Shown: piece after piece, positions 22,106-34,136 of the stretch
How positions within the stretch are numbered: position 1 is the first letter of the stretch
Layout: the number at the start of each line of letters is the position of its first letter
Origin: Zymoseptoria tritici IPO323
Taxonomy: Eukaryota > Ascomycota > Dothideomycetes > Mycosphaerellales > Mycosphaerellaceae
DNA: 64,000 nucleotides
Direction of reading: 5' to 3'
NCBI RefSeq assembly: GCF_000219625.1
Contig: NC_018213.1
Span: 62,001-126,000, forward strand
Made by a program: the position numbers and the translations under genes
The notes under the pieces: generated by a model
What the model was told of the DNA's origin: nothing
Database searches by the model: none
Seen by the model: the letters and a program-made list of their open reading frames with translations, nothing else

Positions 22106-24260
22106 TCAGTGCGCCATTGATGGCCTTCCCTCAGTCTTGCTCATGGCATACTTTCCAGTGTACTGGCGAATCCGCTTCCCATAGATGTATGCTGGAATCC
22201 CAATCAACCCGAACAAGGCTGTGAGACCAGCGTATGTACCAAACGAGCCATCGTAGCCGTTCGTTTCGATAAATTTGGCGACGCCATAGCTTGTACCAAA
22301 GCTGATGAAACCGCGGAAAGCCGTGATAACGACCAAAACTGGAGCTGCTCGTGCAGGATAGGAGTCCAAAAGGTAAGTAATTCCGACAATATTCGCACCT
22401 ACGAAGCCAAAGTAGTAGCCAGCGTAGGCGAACACGATGGCGAACCAATGGTAGTCCTTTCAAGAGGGCAGTCGGTCAGCCATTCTAGAAGAGCGCTAAT
22501 CAGGAATGTGTACTCACATTGGGATGCGCCCCAGCTTGACCGTAAAGAACGGCCGAGATTACTCCAACGACGATGGGAATACCAAGTGGCAGAATACGGC
22601 TTTCCGGCTGGAAGGTTGTCAGAATAGCGGACATAGCATTGTTTCTCCCTGAGTCTTACCTCATGGATCCCACCGTTACGACGAGCTTTCCATCTCATGA
22701 TCCAGTCCGAGCCATTTCCCAACATGGGCAGAGCGACCAAGGCGGTGACAATCTGGCTCACAGTCACGTAGGAGGCTTGATTGTCTCCGAAGCTGTATGG
22801 CGCATCCGTGATGATCTTGCCGTACGTGGTTCCCATTGCAATATTGATCCCGAGCGTCACACCGTTGAGGAGGAATGCCCACATGACATTCGGGAAGAGC
22901 ATGATTTGGAAGGTATGCTACTCCGGTCAGTAACTTACTCGAGTCCACCTTGCAGGAAGTAAACTTACAACGAAGGTCCAGTATCCTTCCGCCCAATCCG
23001 GCTTGACCGAGAAGACAACCATATCGCTGCGTAAGGTCCTCGCTTGGTAGTTCACGAAGTCCAAAGCAGGGCGATCTGCCATTCTGACTGGGCGCGATGG
23101 AGTAGTATGGTCGTTGACGCTGTTGAGGGGATCGTCTGCCGTTCTCTGGCCGTAAGCAGCGAGCGATCGGTCGTACTTCGACTCTGGCACGAGGAATATC
23201 GACAGAATGAGCACAATGGCGCAGACGCCGGCACCCATGCTACATGATCGACGAATTTAGCTTGATTCGACTCTTCGAGACATTTGGGGCCTGGTTCACT
23301 CACATGTACCAATTGCCAGGCCCAATAGCTCCCGCGATTGGAGAAGCAAAGACCGAGAACACGGCGGTGACGATGGTCTGACCGGCGGATTGCCACATCA
23401 AGAATGTAGATCGCTCGTGGAGAAAGTGGACCTCCTGGATCATCATTGGAACAAGGGCCTCGCTTTGTCCAGCTGCAAGCCCAAGGATCATTCGTACAGC
23501 CAGATGTTGATTGTAGTTCTTCACATAAGCAGCTCCAATTCCAGATACGACCAGCAATGCGCATGAGAATAGGTAGACTGGCCTCCGACCAATCGACATC
23601 GCTATGGGCATCAAGATGAGGTTTCCAATACCCTGTACACAGAAGGGTATAAGGGTCAGTAATGCTCAGACGACACAGCGATGCAAACCTAGACCTGCAA
23701 CAGGCAGACCGAGACAGTCTCAGGCGCTGCACGTCTTGCGCCTTTCACAGACTTACCATGAACATGGAAGGATATGTCATAAGAGCGGTAATGTCGGCGT
23801 AGGAGGCACCATCTGCGTAGAGTCAGCAAGTGTTCGACGGCTCGACTCAAGCAGACTCACGTTCAGCGTAGTCCGGAATGTAGAAATTGAGAAGACCCCC
23901 GAAGCCACTGACCAAGGTCAGACCGACAGAAGAGACTAGAACACTGATTAGCTTCTGGGCTGTCGATCCGTGGAAGGACCAAAATCGTACATAGTGTCAA
24001 AAGGACAACGAAGACAATCTTCCTCCAACGTGGTAGATTCAACGGATCTTCGAAGCAAGCTATCAGTATGGCGGCCATCACTTCGAGGAAGTAGAGAGGG
24101 CACCTCTGGGATCTGCACTCGGTGCCGGTACAAGGAAGATCTCCTTTGTGTCCGTAATGGTCACCGTGCCCATGGCAGCGGACTCTTGATGAACGCCTTT
24201 ACCGCTCTCATCGTCAACACATTCGTAACGATCGACGGTTGTTCGGAGCTTTTTCTCCAT
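22106..24260 (-). CDS. MFS transporter (DHA1-like), copy 2
   Basis: Nine exons with eight introns (24048-24103, 23936-23990, 23813-23860, 23633-23756, 23240-23303, 22918-22968, 22608-22659, 22457-22517) give 547 aa. The lead-in DPLNLPRWRK precedes helix 1, and motif A appears as IAMSIGRRPVYLF. Further helices are clear, including the ARMILGLAAG-like segment, FLVPESKYDR before the central loop, and a C-terminal GKRIRQYTGKY. It is much more intron-rich than copy 1 and not closely similar to it, so the two are separate recruits rather than a recent duplication. It lies between the two regulator genes. Confidence 0.83.
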
Positions 24261-24797
24261 GTTGATGGTTGAACGGGAGAGCCAGGCAAACGATTGTATG
24301 GTCCAAGATGGAGTTGTAGAACGATCAAGTGGCATGCGGCATGGTTTATGACCACTCTACATGTAGCTCGACGATGGCGGGAGCATCACAATCTACATGC
24401 ACCCCAGACTTGCCCAGAATAAGAACGAGGGGAAGTCGTGGGGAACGCTTGGAGAATGTCGGGGTAGACATTCGGGATTTGTGGGCCATGGCTCGAACGA
24501 GCAGGCAATGCATTCAGCTGTAGATCAGATGTTGTGCAGGGTCGACTAGAAATCGAGATACCACTCCCCAAGGTACTTGGCGAGAGGATGTCGACACGAG
24601 AAAGACAGGCTCAGCTTTCTAGGCGAGATAGGCTTTGCATTACCGAGACGCCCACTCTTCCGCTGACGAACTGTATCGTCCTTCTTGAGTTCCCGCCGTC
24701 GAAGAACTCAAACATCCGTCTTGACTGCCCACATTCGATTGCCCACATCCGACTGCCCGCGTTCCGTTTGCATCGACCCTCGGCGTTGCTCGAAAGC
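24261..24797. promoter_or_regulatory. Bidirectional promoter, MFS copy 2 / regulator copy 2
   Basis: 537 bp between divergent starts. No convincing palindrome was found. Confidence 0.35.
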
Positions 24798-27533
24798 ATG
24801 ATGGCCAACAGCCCAAAGGAATTCATCTGCCAGCTATGCCACAGAACCTATGAGAGAGTCGATCACCTTAATAGACATCTAGATGGTCGTGAGTCCTCCA
24901 AGCAGGTTGAATCAGGCGTGTAGCTAACGTATGCTGTAAAGACCGCAACGAGAGGAGTTTCAAATGCTCGAAATGTCCTCGCAGCTTCAATCGTCGAGAT
25001 TTGCTTCTGCGACATCAGACATCACATGATAGGAACGATGCTCTCGGACGAGCTGGACCGAGTCGACCTTCAATACGAGCCGCCAAAGCTTGCGATTCTT
25101 GTGTTGTATCGAAGCTGAAGTGCGATGATACTCGGCCTTGCCGACGATGCACGAAACGCAATGTATTGTGCACAACGGATGGCAATTCAGCGGCGGGTGT
25201 CCCAAACGACGATGATGAGGTATCAGGGAGCCTCTCAAATGGCTGTCCAGAGATGCGGAAGAGGCAGCTGTCTGCTGGTTTGTTGCAACAAGCGGACGAG
25301 ATTTCATATTCTGCTCAAGATATCAGCTCTGTTCTGAATATTGATGGGAACATCAATGAGCAGTCGAACAGTCTGGATCGATGGGATAGTGCCGCTTGGG
25401 ACTCGATGCTGCCATTTCCTCCCTTCTTTGAGCAGATCATGGCCCCAGACTTCGTCGCTTCTCAATCTCAGGCGATTCCGGACATCTTCAGCCTCATGCC
25501 AGACCAAGACTGGTTGTCAGAAGGCACTGATATCTTCGGCGTCGACTTTACGCCCACCATTGACCAAGCAATACAATCTCGGGTAGGCCACTTACCGCTG
25601 CCCACCGCTCAAGGAGAGCACACCGAGCCCGATATGCCACGGCCAAAGGACAACGCAAAGGAGCGGTTTGCCATGTTTGAGCGCTCACCATGGCTGTGGA
25701 AGCCGGAAGCAAACTCGAATGCGTTCAGTGAGCACGAGGTCCTACCCCTGGACGAGCGGCAGGTGGACATGGCGAAGTCGCCTCATCAACGGTTCCTGCC
25801 CGCTCTGGCACTACCAGATGAACTGTCTTCTCAGAGCCGTGACCGAATCTTCCAACTGGTATTGAAGACGGCGAAATCGCAAGTCAAGATACCGACGTTC
25901 CCGTCCACGACTTGCCTGAATATGCTCCTGAAAGTCGGACTCGCAAAGAGAATGGAGGTAGACCCTTGGATACATCCTTATACATTCAACTCGGAGACGT
26001 CCCGGACAGAGCTACTCGTAGCACTCATCGCCGCTGGTTGTATCTGCTTCGGCATACCAAGCGTTTCGAAAACAGGTCTCATTCTTTTCGAGATAGCTCG
26101 GGTCGCTCTCCATCGACTAGCAGAGGAAGACAACAGTGTCATCCGTGATTTGCAGTATCTCCAAGCCTACATGCTCTGGGTCGAAGTAACAGCATTCTGC
26201 GGTTTCAAACGGAAAATGGAGATTGGAGAACACAGTCTGCAGCCCCTGGTGACCGGACTTCGTCGTGCAGGGAAGCTCGATCGGGCAGCATATACGAGGA
26301 TTGAGCCTATGGCAGATGACGACGAACAGGTCTTGAAGTCCAAGTGGGAAGCCTGGATCGAGGCGGAGTCGTACAAAAGGTAAGTCTGTATCAAGAGTGG
26401 ACAAACCAGGTCAATAGCTTACATGCATTCAGGCTTGTGCACCACCTCTTCGATCACGACATGTATACTACCCATGCCAAGTTTCGCAATCCATTGATTT
26501 CCTACGCAGAAGTCTCTCTTCCACTACCTGCATGCCGTGACCTTTGGCTTGCACGCTCTGCAGAGACCTGGCGGTCTGCATTCTTCTCTGTCAGCCCACA
26601 AGCCAATTCAGAACCTCTTGCATTGCGAGATCTTCTAGCGGACTGTCATCTGTTGAAGTGCTTACCAAAATGCTTCGACGCCCGTCTAGCTCGTAATGCA
26701 CAACTATGCGGGTTGGCTGCACAGACCTGGGAGTACGATCAGCAATCGACGATGCTCGGTAGCAAACATGCTGGATCGAACCTGGAGGCACAACTATACC
26801 TCCAGCTACAACACAAAAGGCTGTAAGTCTCCGCCCTGCCCTTGGGTCGATTTCACTGACAAATGCTAGTTACCAATCCCTCGAAGAAGCTCGACGTGCG
26901 TTGAAGGAAGATCTTACTGTCACTTTGCTCCTGAGCGAATTCCTCATGATGAGTCTACATGCCAATATCGATACCATCGCCCGGTTTGCGGGTAAATGCG
27001 GTGAAGTAGAGGCACGTCGAGCATTTCAAGACCTTCAGTCCTGGCGTGACACCAAGTCAGCACGGACAGCAATCTGTCATGCTGCTCAAGTGGTGCGGGT
27101 GGCGCGAGAAGTTCCTCCTTTCCAGCTTCGAGGCTGTGATTCATTCCTTCTCTACCATTCGATCATGGTACTTTGGACATACAGTATGCTACACCGTGGA
27201 TCTTCAGCACAAACTCAAAGTGGACTCCAAGCAGGCGCGGAACACGAAAACCATGTATTACTCGACGACAACGACAACGAGCAAAGGACCGCTTTTGTAC
27301 ATATGGGCGTTGGGAGCCCGTGCGTACGGCTAATCGATCGTCTCGAACGTTCCTCAAGGGCGAACCGAATTGATGCCGACTACTGTGACCTGAGATATCC
27401 ACAGGCGGTCATGGCAATGGGAGTCAAGGTATTCGAGGGAAACCTGCCGAACGAGACACGACAGAATATGCCACAGCTGATCAAGTCCCTGTGTGCGCTT
27501 TTGAGTGGACTTGGGAGTTTGACAGATGTATAG
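24798..27533 (+). CDS. Transcription factor with two C2H2 fingers and a Zn2Cys6 cluster, copy 2
   Basis: Four exons (24798-24888, 24942-26379, 26433-26822, 26870-27533) give 860 aa. Finger 1 is CQLC...HLNRHLDGH, where the last histidine is completed across intron 1; finger 2 is CSKC...LLLRHQTSH. The Zn2Cys6 cluster begins CDSCVVSKLKC. The C-terminal fungal-specific domain parallels copy 1 block by block (RTELLVALIAAG, AWIEAE, ACRDLWLARSAETWRSAFF, LLSEFLMMSLHANIDTIARFAGK). Two ATGs are adjacent (24798 and 24801). Intron 26380-26432 is absent from copy 1, and copy 1 has extra introns in the DNA-binding part, so the pair is old. Probably a second pathway regulator, or one that competes or dimerises with copy 1. 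Confidence 0.85.
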
Positions 27534-28180
27534 AGCTCGATATCGCCGATTAAGGCATCATCCCACGCATGCACCAGGCAGAGAGCCATGGGTATTGGTC
27601 AGTGTAGCTTAGCATGTTCTGAGCTTTGTAGGGAGCCCGACCAGTTCCTGACCGATGATCGTATTATGAACTTAAGCGAAGGGTCTTGCTACGATCGATG
27701 GACGACCAGATGTGCGAATGTCCGTACAGGTACACCAGACAGCACAAAGCGTGTCACTGGCTGGGTGTGAGACAAATCAAATGTTCATGGCCGTCTGCCT
27801 CATCATCGATCCAGCACAGTAGCTGAACAAGCCAGACAGATAACCAAACATAGGGTGTTCACAATACCTCCGTGTCTCCGCTCAAATCGCACCACGTAAC
27901 TTGGACTCCATTGGCTCGGATTGTACAGTGTGGAGGAGAACTGAATTGTCGATGGGACACTGCTTCGCTTCCGCAAAGACACTTACCTCCTGGGACTCAA
28001 TCTCCGTTCTCTGGGGCACACTATACACACCAAGGCACCGGAATCCGGCAAATGTGGTGCAATTTGAGCGGGACTTTGGAGGTACCCAGGGACAGGTTCT
28101 GTCTTCGATAATCATGTTGTCCTGATTTATGTCTGCGTCTAGCTCTAGCACTACCATTCGTCAAGCCCGACCACATCTCA
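27534..28180. other. Convergent intergenic region
   Basis: 647 bp between the 3' ends of the regulator (+) and CocE copy 2 (-). No gene, repeat or RNA was recognised. Confidence 0.5.
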
Positions 28181-30148
28181 TTAGAGCGGCACAAAAGGCA
28201 GAATGATGCTGCTAGGATGATCTGGCGACATATGGATGTTGTGTCGGCCTTTGTTCAACTCGTGGTCTGGACGAGGCTCCGACCACGCATGGTATTCCGC
28301 AATGGCAGGAAATTGGCCAGAAATCTAAGCAAGTCAGTGACCATGCCTCTCAACTCAACCAGATACCGATATAGGCACTCACCTGAACAGAGATCGATTC
28401 ACCCGCATCAAAGTCGACGCCCATACACCAAATGCCAATATCAAGACGAACAATCTCACCCGGAGGGATCTTCTCTTCAATCTCATGAGGATGGAAAGGG
28501 AATTGAGGATGAATACTGCGTTCCGGATCGGAAGCTCTGTGGGAGGCCCGCAATACACCAACAGATCCATTGTGGAGATTTGTGCTCTGGCGCTGCTTTT
28601 CCGGGATTTCGGCGATCGATTTGACGGGCGTCGCATCAAATGGGAAGCAGAGGTGGTATAACAGGTTGCCGTCCTTGTCTCGTTTGCGTAGTTGGACGAA
28701 GACATTCATGTCGTCGTGGTCCTCGCAGGACATGTAGAGGATGGCCTTGGGAAGACCGATGAGTCTGGTGCGCTCTTGGAAGCTGAATGTGAAGTCGGCG
28801 ACGTCTTTGCCGTCTTCGGAGTTGTATGTTGCAACGGCACTACTGCCGGCTGGCTCAAGATTGAGGGTCTTGTTGTGGAGAAAGTACTCCCTGTACTCCG
28901 TGTTTGGGACGGGGAAGTCGGAGTATTCGATATTGTCAATGGCCTCGCGATCCCCGAACTGCAAAGCGGACCACCGAACTTTTGGCATCTTCTCCTCGAA
29001 GTCGTTCTGGATGTCCTTGAGGAAGCGATCGAAGTATTGATGCAACTCTGCGTCCGCATGGTCATCGCAGTACAGCTCGTACCATTCTTGATGGCTGCTC
29101 CATCTAATCCATTTCTTCCCTTGGACTTCTAGCCAAGCACGGACGGCGCCCATGGTGTGAATGGAGCTGAAGTCGGACCCGGAGATGAATGTTGGACATA
29201 TGATTTTCTTCATATCAGGACGCTTGTCGTTCCAGTACGCATTGGCCAGAGGACTTCGTCGATACATTTCTGCCATGTCCTCCACGCCGACATGTCCTTT
29301 GATGATCTCCCGAGTGATCAGATCGAAGTTGCTCATGGAGAACACACCGCCTCGGCAGAATTGTTCTCGGAAGAGGTCCCCAGAGCCCTCCCATGGAGCA
29401 ATGGCGGCGAGAGAAGGCGGTTGCAGTGCTGCAGTGGCCCACTGGACGATTGCAAGCGCTGGTGGCCGGTGATTAGTCTTACTCATATCAGGTCTGCCGA
29501 TTGAAGATACTCACCGGAGTTCCCGGCCATGCCCACTTTGCCACTACACCAGTCCATCTTGGCCAACGCTTCAACAACATCGTATGCATCTTCCGCATCC
29601 TGCGATCCCATAAGCGGAATGGCTCCATCGCTGTTCCCAGTTCCACGAGAGTCCACCGAGACAATGGCGTAGCCTCGAGGACACCAGATCCGTGGGTCGA
29701 GGCCTTCGAACTTTTCAATACCAGACAAGCGATCCTTTTCGACGCAGCATCCCCAAACCGTCATGGGCAACATCTCCAGAGCGCTATACTTCTTCCCATA
29801 GCACGACCATCCAACGATAGCTGGGATTTTCTCGGCAGAGCCTTCCGGCCTGTAAATATCCACGTACAACCTCGCACCGTCTCGCACTACAATCTTGACA
29901 TCATGATGAACCCGGATGTCGCTTTCCAGCGCTTTCGCTCCGTAGCCATTCCAACCTTTTGGAAGGACTTCAGTCTTCCCGGGCTTGAAACCTTGGTAGT
30001 TGTTCACTCCAAGTTCAGGCTTGCCGATGGGCTTGTAGGCGATCTGGACGGGGACCGGCATGGCGTTGGAGTCGAGAGGGTATGATTGGAAGGATGTGGT
30101 GTCGAGGTAGAGCTGTGGACAGTTCGTGGTAAGGTCCGGAGAAGGCAA
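28181..30148 (-). CDS. CocE/NonD-family hydrolase, copy 2
   Basis: Three exons (29515-30148, 28383-29458, 28181-28324) give 617 aa from ATG 30148, or 588 aa from ATG 30061 (MPVPVQIAYK), which may be the true start. The alpha/beta-hydrolase part shows VSVDSRGTGNS and the nucleophile elbow GNSALA, which is only formed after removal of intron 29459-29514. The jelly-roll part ends in the last exon with HNIHMSPDHPSSIILP. It differs from copy 1 in the elbow and cap, so the two probably have different acyl substrates. Divergently paired with the first phytanoyl-CoA-dioxygenase-like gene. Confidence 0.87.
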
Positions 30149-30556
30149 AGTCGGAAACGTTATGTTTTCACCTTGGACGAGTCTGCCAGCTTGCCATCAA
30201 TGGCATCGGGTCAACAATTGCCGATTGAGACTTCCAACCGCGTCAAGGAAGACGCGATGTTTGGCCCCGCCGAGGCGCAGTTGTTGTCAAGTCATTGGTG
30301 CCCACCAATTCCGAAAGGCGAAGTGGTGGAGCATTCGACGCGCTCCACACTGCACTCTCCGCTCTCCTATTTTTCCCCGCTCCCCACAACGAGTCCGATA
30401 GACCTATGCGGGTTCAACATGGAGGATCAGAAGACCTGCCAGGCGATGTTCGGGTCAGAAGTCATGAGGAGCATATATCCATCGGCTCGAGTCTCAGTAT
30501 CTCAGGCTTCCGCAACATCAACAATCCACGTACAGACCATCAACCAACTCAAAATC
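30149..30556. promoter_or_regulatory. Bidirectional promoter, CocE copy 2 / PhyH copy 1
   Basis: 408 bp between divergent starts, longer by 87 bp if the CocE gene starts at 30061. No clear inverted repeat was found. Confidence 0.35.
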
Positions 30557-31681
30557 ATGGCTCCTCACGCAAACGATCCGATTCCAGACTCTGGCGTCGA
30601 CCTCATCCAGCACGACGGCAAGAAACACGGAGACTGGCGCGACGACTTTCACCGCGATGGATTCGCCATCATCAAGAATGTCGTCGATTCAGAGAGGGCC
30701 GGATACTACCGTCAGAAGCAGATCGAGTGGCTCCAAAGTTTTGGCCTGGGATTCGACCCCAACGACGAATCGACCTGGACGAGCGAACACTTGCCTGTTT
30801 CCTTCAAAGGCGGAATGTACTTCTCGTACTGCTCAAGTCACGAGAAGTTTGTATGGGAAGCCAGGTTGGAGCCGAAGGTGCAACAAGTTTTCCAACAGCT
30901 GTGGGGAACGGACGAACTTCTGTCTTCCTTCGACGGCATGAACATCACTCTTCCGAGGCAAAAGGATCTCACATGGAGTCCCTGGCCACACTGCGATCAA
31001 AGTCCAGAGCGCAAAGGAATGCAGTGCGTTCAGGGTCTCCTCAACTATCAGCCAAACGGTCCCAATGATGGCGGCTTGATTGTAATGAAAGGAAGCAGCA
31101 AACTGTTCGACCAGTTCTTCGCCGAGAAGAGAGAGCAAGACGACCACGAGGATAAGCCTCCAGAGGAAGCAAACTTCAAGGATCTCTTCATCTTCAGGGA
31201 GCAAGATGTGCAATGGTTCAAAGACCATGGTTGTGAACTGGTCAAGGTGAATATGGAGCCTGGAGACATGGTAAGAAGCTTGAAGGCCTGCCTCACATCC
31301 GCATGCTGACTCGGGTTCTCAAGGCTGTCTGGGATTCCCGCACTATGCATTATGCCTGCTTCCCGCAGGGAGATCTCATCCGGCATGTGCAATATGTCTG
31401 CATGACTCCTGCCAAGTTTGCCAAACCAGACGATCTGAAGCTAAAAGGCGAGCTCTTCAAGAGGTGGCAAGGCACTACCGTAGGTTTCTTTCCTCCTCCG
31501 GCAACATGGCAGTCTCGGTCGCTGACGTATCCATATCCAGCACTGGCCACATTGCAACATTCGCGAGACTGGCTTGCCCATGAGGAATGGTGAAGTCGAT
31601 CCTCTGAACCGCACTGAGCCCCTGGAGAAGCCTGAAATCAACAAGCGAATGCTACAGCTCGCCGCAGTGGAGGCTTACTGA
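30557..31681 (+). CDS. Phytanoyl-CoA-dioxygenase-like Fe(II)/2-oxoglutarate oxygenase, copy 1
   Basis: Three exons (30557-31270, 31324-31479, 31541-31681) give 336 aa. The iron site is visible: the HxD pair in WPHCDQ and the distal histidine in WDSRTMHYA. GDWRDDFHRDGFAIIKN opens the domain, and GLLNYQPNGPNDGGLIVMKGS is the following core strand. The family hydroxylates, desaturates or rearranges small molecules using 2-oxoglutarate, and is common in polyketide and meroterpenoid clusters. In-frame codons upstream of 30557 run through the promoter and were rejected. A clear homologue lies at 43209-44467 across the transposon block. Confidence 0.87.
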
Positions 31682-32058
31682 TCGAGAGAGTTTGTTCGGA
31701 TATGATCGAGATCCGTTGCTTGCAGATTCCTGCCTCTTCTCTAGTTGCCGATAACACAGTTACGAGGCTCTGTGGCTACCACGTAGACATTGTGCTGACA
31801 AGAGACCGTTGCAGCTTCGAGATCGAGACCTGAGTGACTTCCACTTAACGACGGTAGAATGTATCTTGAATCAAATTGTGATTAGAGAATCGAACCTCGA
31901 CTCCAAATTAACCACCGCAACAGAATTGAAGATATGAGTCCGCCTGAGCATGCTTCACCTCCGGTCCTCCACCGACAATGCCCCATTAGTTCGAGATCCA
32001 CTTTCTTTAGCCATTGTGCTTGACCTCGATGCTTGGTCCATGGCAGCCGATTGTTGCT
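31682..32058. other. Convergent intergenic region
   Basis: 377 bp between the 3' ends of the dioxygenase and the secreted-protein gene. Nothing recognised. Confidence 0.5.
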
Positions 32059-32688
32059 TCAAGAAGGAGGCGAGCCAGGCGTGTAGTCACCAACATATTT
32101 TCCTTTCACGCAGTCCCAGACGGAGGGGACGTCCTTGACATCGGTGCCCGAAAAATCCGCGAATGATGCGCCTGCATAGTCGCAATAACCATCGTTTCCG
32201 TTCAGGCAGCCGTCGACGATGTGAAGCGAGGGATCATGGCGCGAGATGATCTCTCTGCAGACCTCGATGATAACGTCCTGCGACAGGCCTTGTACCTGGA
32301 TACAAGTTAGCAAGATTTCGCAAAAGGTCGTCCGAGAGGCGGAGAGTCTTGTACTTACAGAGCAATTGCAGAGCGCGAAATCAGGGTCGCAGAAAGGGTA
32401 ACCGTTTCGGAGAATTGCGTCGGTCGAGATAAACCGATCATCGTTCGTGACCGGAATGTTGCAGGTCTTGGGCGTGTGAGGTATCACGCCCTTTGGGATA
32501 CACGGAGTGTCGTCTCCGGGTGTGCAAGGCTTTGGTGTAAAAGTGTAGTGTCTGCGGTGCAATGGCGAGAGACTGCGCTTGCCGTGCTCGATGACCGCTG
32601 GTGGGACGTGTAGTGATCCTTGGACCTCGGCGAGCACAACGGCCGGAAGTGCAGAAGCCAGGAAGAGAAGGGCTTCCGAGAACTGCAT
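32059..32688 (-). CDS. Small secreted cysteine-rich protein
   Basis: Exons 32359-32688 and 32059-32295 (intron 32296-32358) give 188 aa. A signal peptide is clear: MQFSEALLFLASALPAVVLA with cleavage expected near AVVLA/EVQG. The mature chain has ten cysteines, beginning CTPGDDTPC and including LCNC, spread over the whole length. Dibasic sites (KR and RR, residues ~37-46) could allow processing after a short propeptide. No known domain is recognised. Size, secretion, even cysteine number and a position ~1 kb from a transposon block fit a candidate effector; that label is inference. Read through without splicing, the frame stays open, so an intron-retained form is possible. Confidence 0.75.
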   Translation of the reverse strand: MQFSEALLFLASALPAVVLAEVQGSLHVPPAVIEHGKRSLSPLHRRHYTFTPKPCTPGDDTPCIPKGVIPHTPKTCNIPVTNDDRFISTDAILRNGYPFCDPDFALCNCSVSTRLSASRTTFCEILLTCIQVQGLSQDVIIEVCREIISRHDPSLHIVDGCLNGNDGYCDYAGASFADFSGTDVKDVPSVWDCVKGKYVGDYTPGSPPS

Positions 32689-33697
32689 GATGATCGATTG
32701 GTCGATGAAGGTAGTAATGAGGCACTTGATGGTAATGACTGCAAGTGATGGACGATGATGATGAAATGGAAGTGGGTTCTGACAACGCGAGAATGGGCTT
32801 TTATGGGATTCCAGTGCAGCGCAGGTGTGATCTCAACACGGCAATGCACGAGCAGGTCGTCCCACTGATGAACTCATGGCCAATTTGAAAGCGGACATGG
32901 TCGTGGAGAGCTTGCTGCGAGTGAGCGTACCAATCGAGGCCTGAGACTGGACTTACCCTGGCATCGGAAGTGGTCACTGCGATGATGTCTGGACCGTTCG
33001 CCAAACGAGGAGTTTCGCCAAAGCATGATCAGGTCTTACTTAGCGCTCAATATCGTCGAACGAAATGCCGTCGTCGACTCGTCGACACGAAGGCTAGGTG
33101 TCCATTAGTGCAAGCCCAGCATCAGGCCTGTGTAATAATTTACCACCGCCAGTCGTACCACCAAGAGTCACACCACTTCAAAGTCTCCATGTCTTGCACA
33201 CTCATCAGGGCAACCGTTGCGAATGCGGACCTTCCGAGTTCCAGGAGACTTAACAAACAATGTCGGCAAGGTATAGGTTGAGCCCTGTCTAAGACACCAA
33301 TCTCGTCACAATAGAGATGCAAAGGGATACAGGTCTGTCGGCCGAACCTGACGCCTATGCAACGATACCGCTGTCACACCAAGGTCAGCGTAAATGTGAC
33401 TATACGAATGGTCAACGCGGGAAGTCTTCGTTCGCCTGAATTGCATAGCCCGTCGGCTCCGCTCGTTGCCACCGGCCCTCAGCGCCATTCGACGGAGCCG
33501 ACGGTGATAGCATCATCATCTGAGCATTTATCAGACTGACACGGCATCACGCGCGACTGATGCCACCGAGAACCTCGCTGTCAGCATTTAAGGCATGACT
33601 AGGCCGTGGTGTGACCGTCAGACTCATCTTTTAACGGGCGATTGCTAGAATAAGGCAGATCCGGAATATCTAGGAGCCCTCGGCGGTAATCCGGAAG
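32689..33697. other. Intergenic up to the transposon boundary
   Basis: About 1 kb of non-RIPped sequence upstream of the secreted-protein gene. No gene was recognised. It ends abruptly at the inverted-repeat element. Confidence 0.55.
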
Positions 33698-33966
33698 TAC
33701 GCGTGGCGACGCGCACGGACGATTTAACCCGCACAATTCGTGTATTCTGTCCAGACGCGTATCCTTACCGTCTAACTTATATTAATGTTGTTTATGTTTA
33801 TAGCGCCGGCGTTATAAAAGGTATTATTATATATTTAGCCGCTCTTACCGCTCTTACCGCTCTTATAGCCCTTACACCTCTTATTATTATACTATAGAGT
33901 CTATTACCGATAAGGAGCTCGCCGCGTTTATAAAGGAGGTTGAGGAAGATCCGGACTATAAGATAC

Positions 33967-34136
33967 TATAAGGGACTAGCGCCCTTTCTATAATACGTAG
34001 CGTAACCCCGTACTTTATCTTAGTAGCCTACATCCTTTTCTACGCTTACCGCGAGGTTTTAGGCTACTTCCTTATCGAACTTGCTATATCTAATATAGAC
34101 TCTAAACTCTCGTATATATATTATTTACCCGTAATA
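33967..34136 (+). repeat. 5' LTR
   Basis: 170 bp, direct copy of 40598-40767. The two LTRs differ at only three positions seen by eye, all A/G transitions. The copy was therefore young when RIP struck, or RIP mutated both LTRs alike. Confidence 0.88.

Noticed and set aside
33703..33897. 64-aa open frame at the left inverted repeat
   Set aside because: Its start lies inside the inverted-repeat terminus and the sequence is low-complexity (LTALTALIAL); not a gene.
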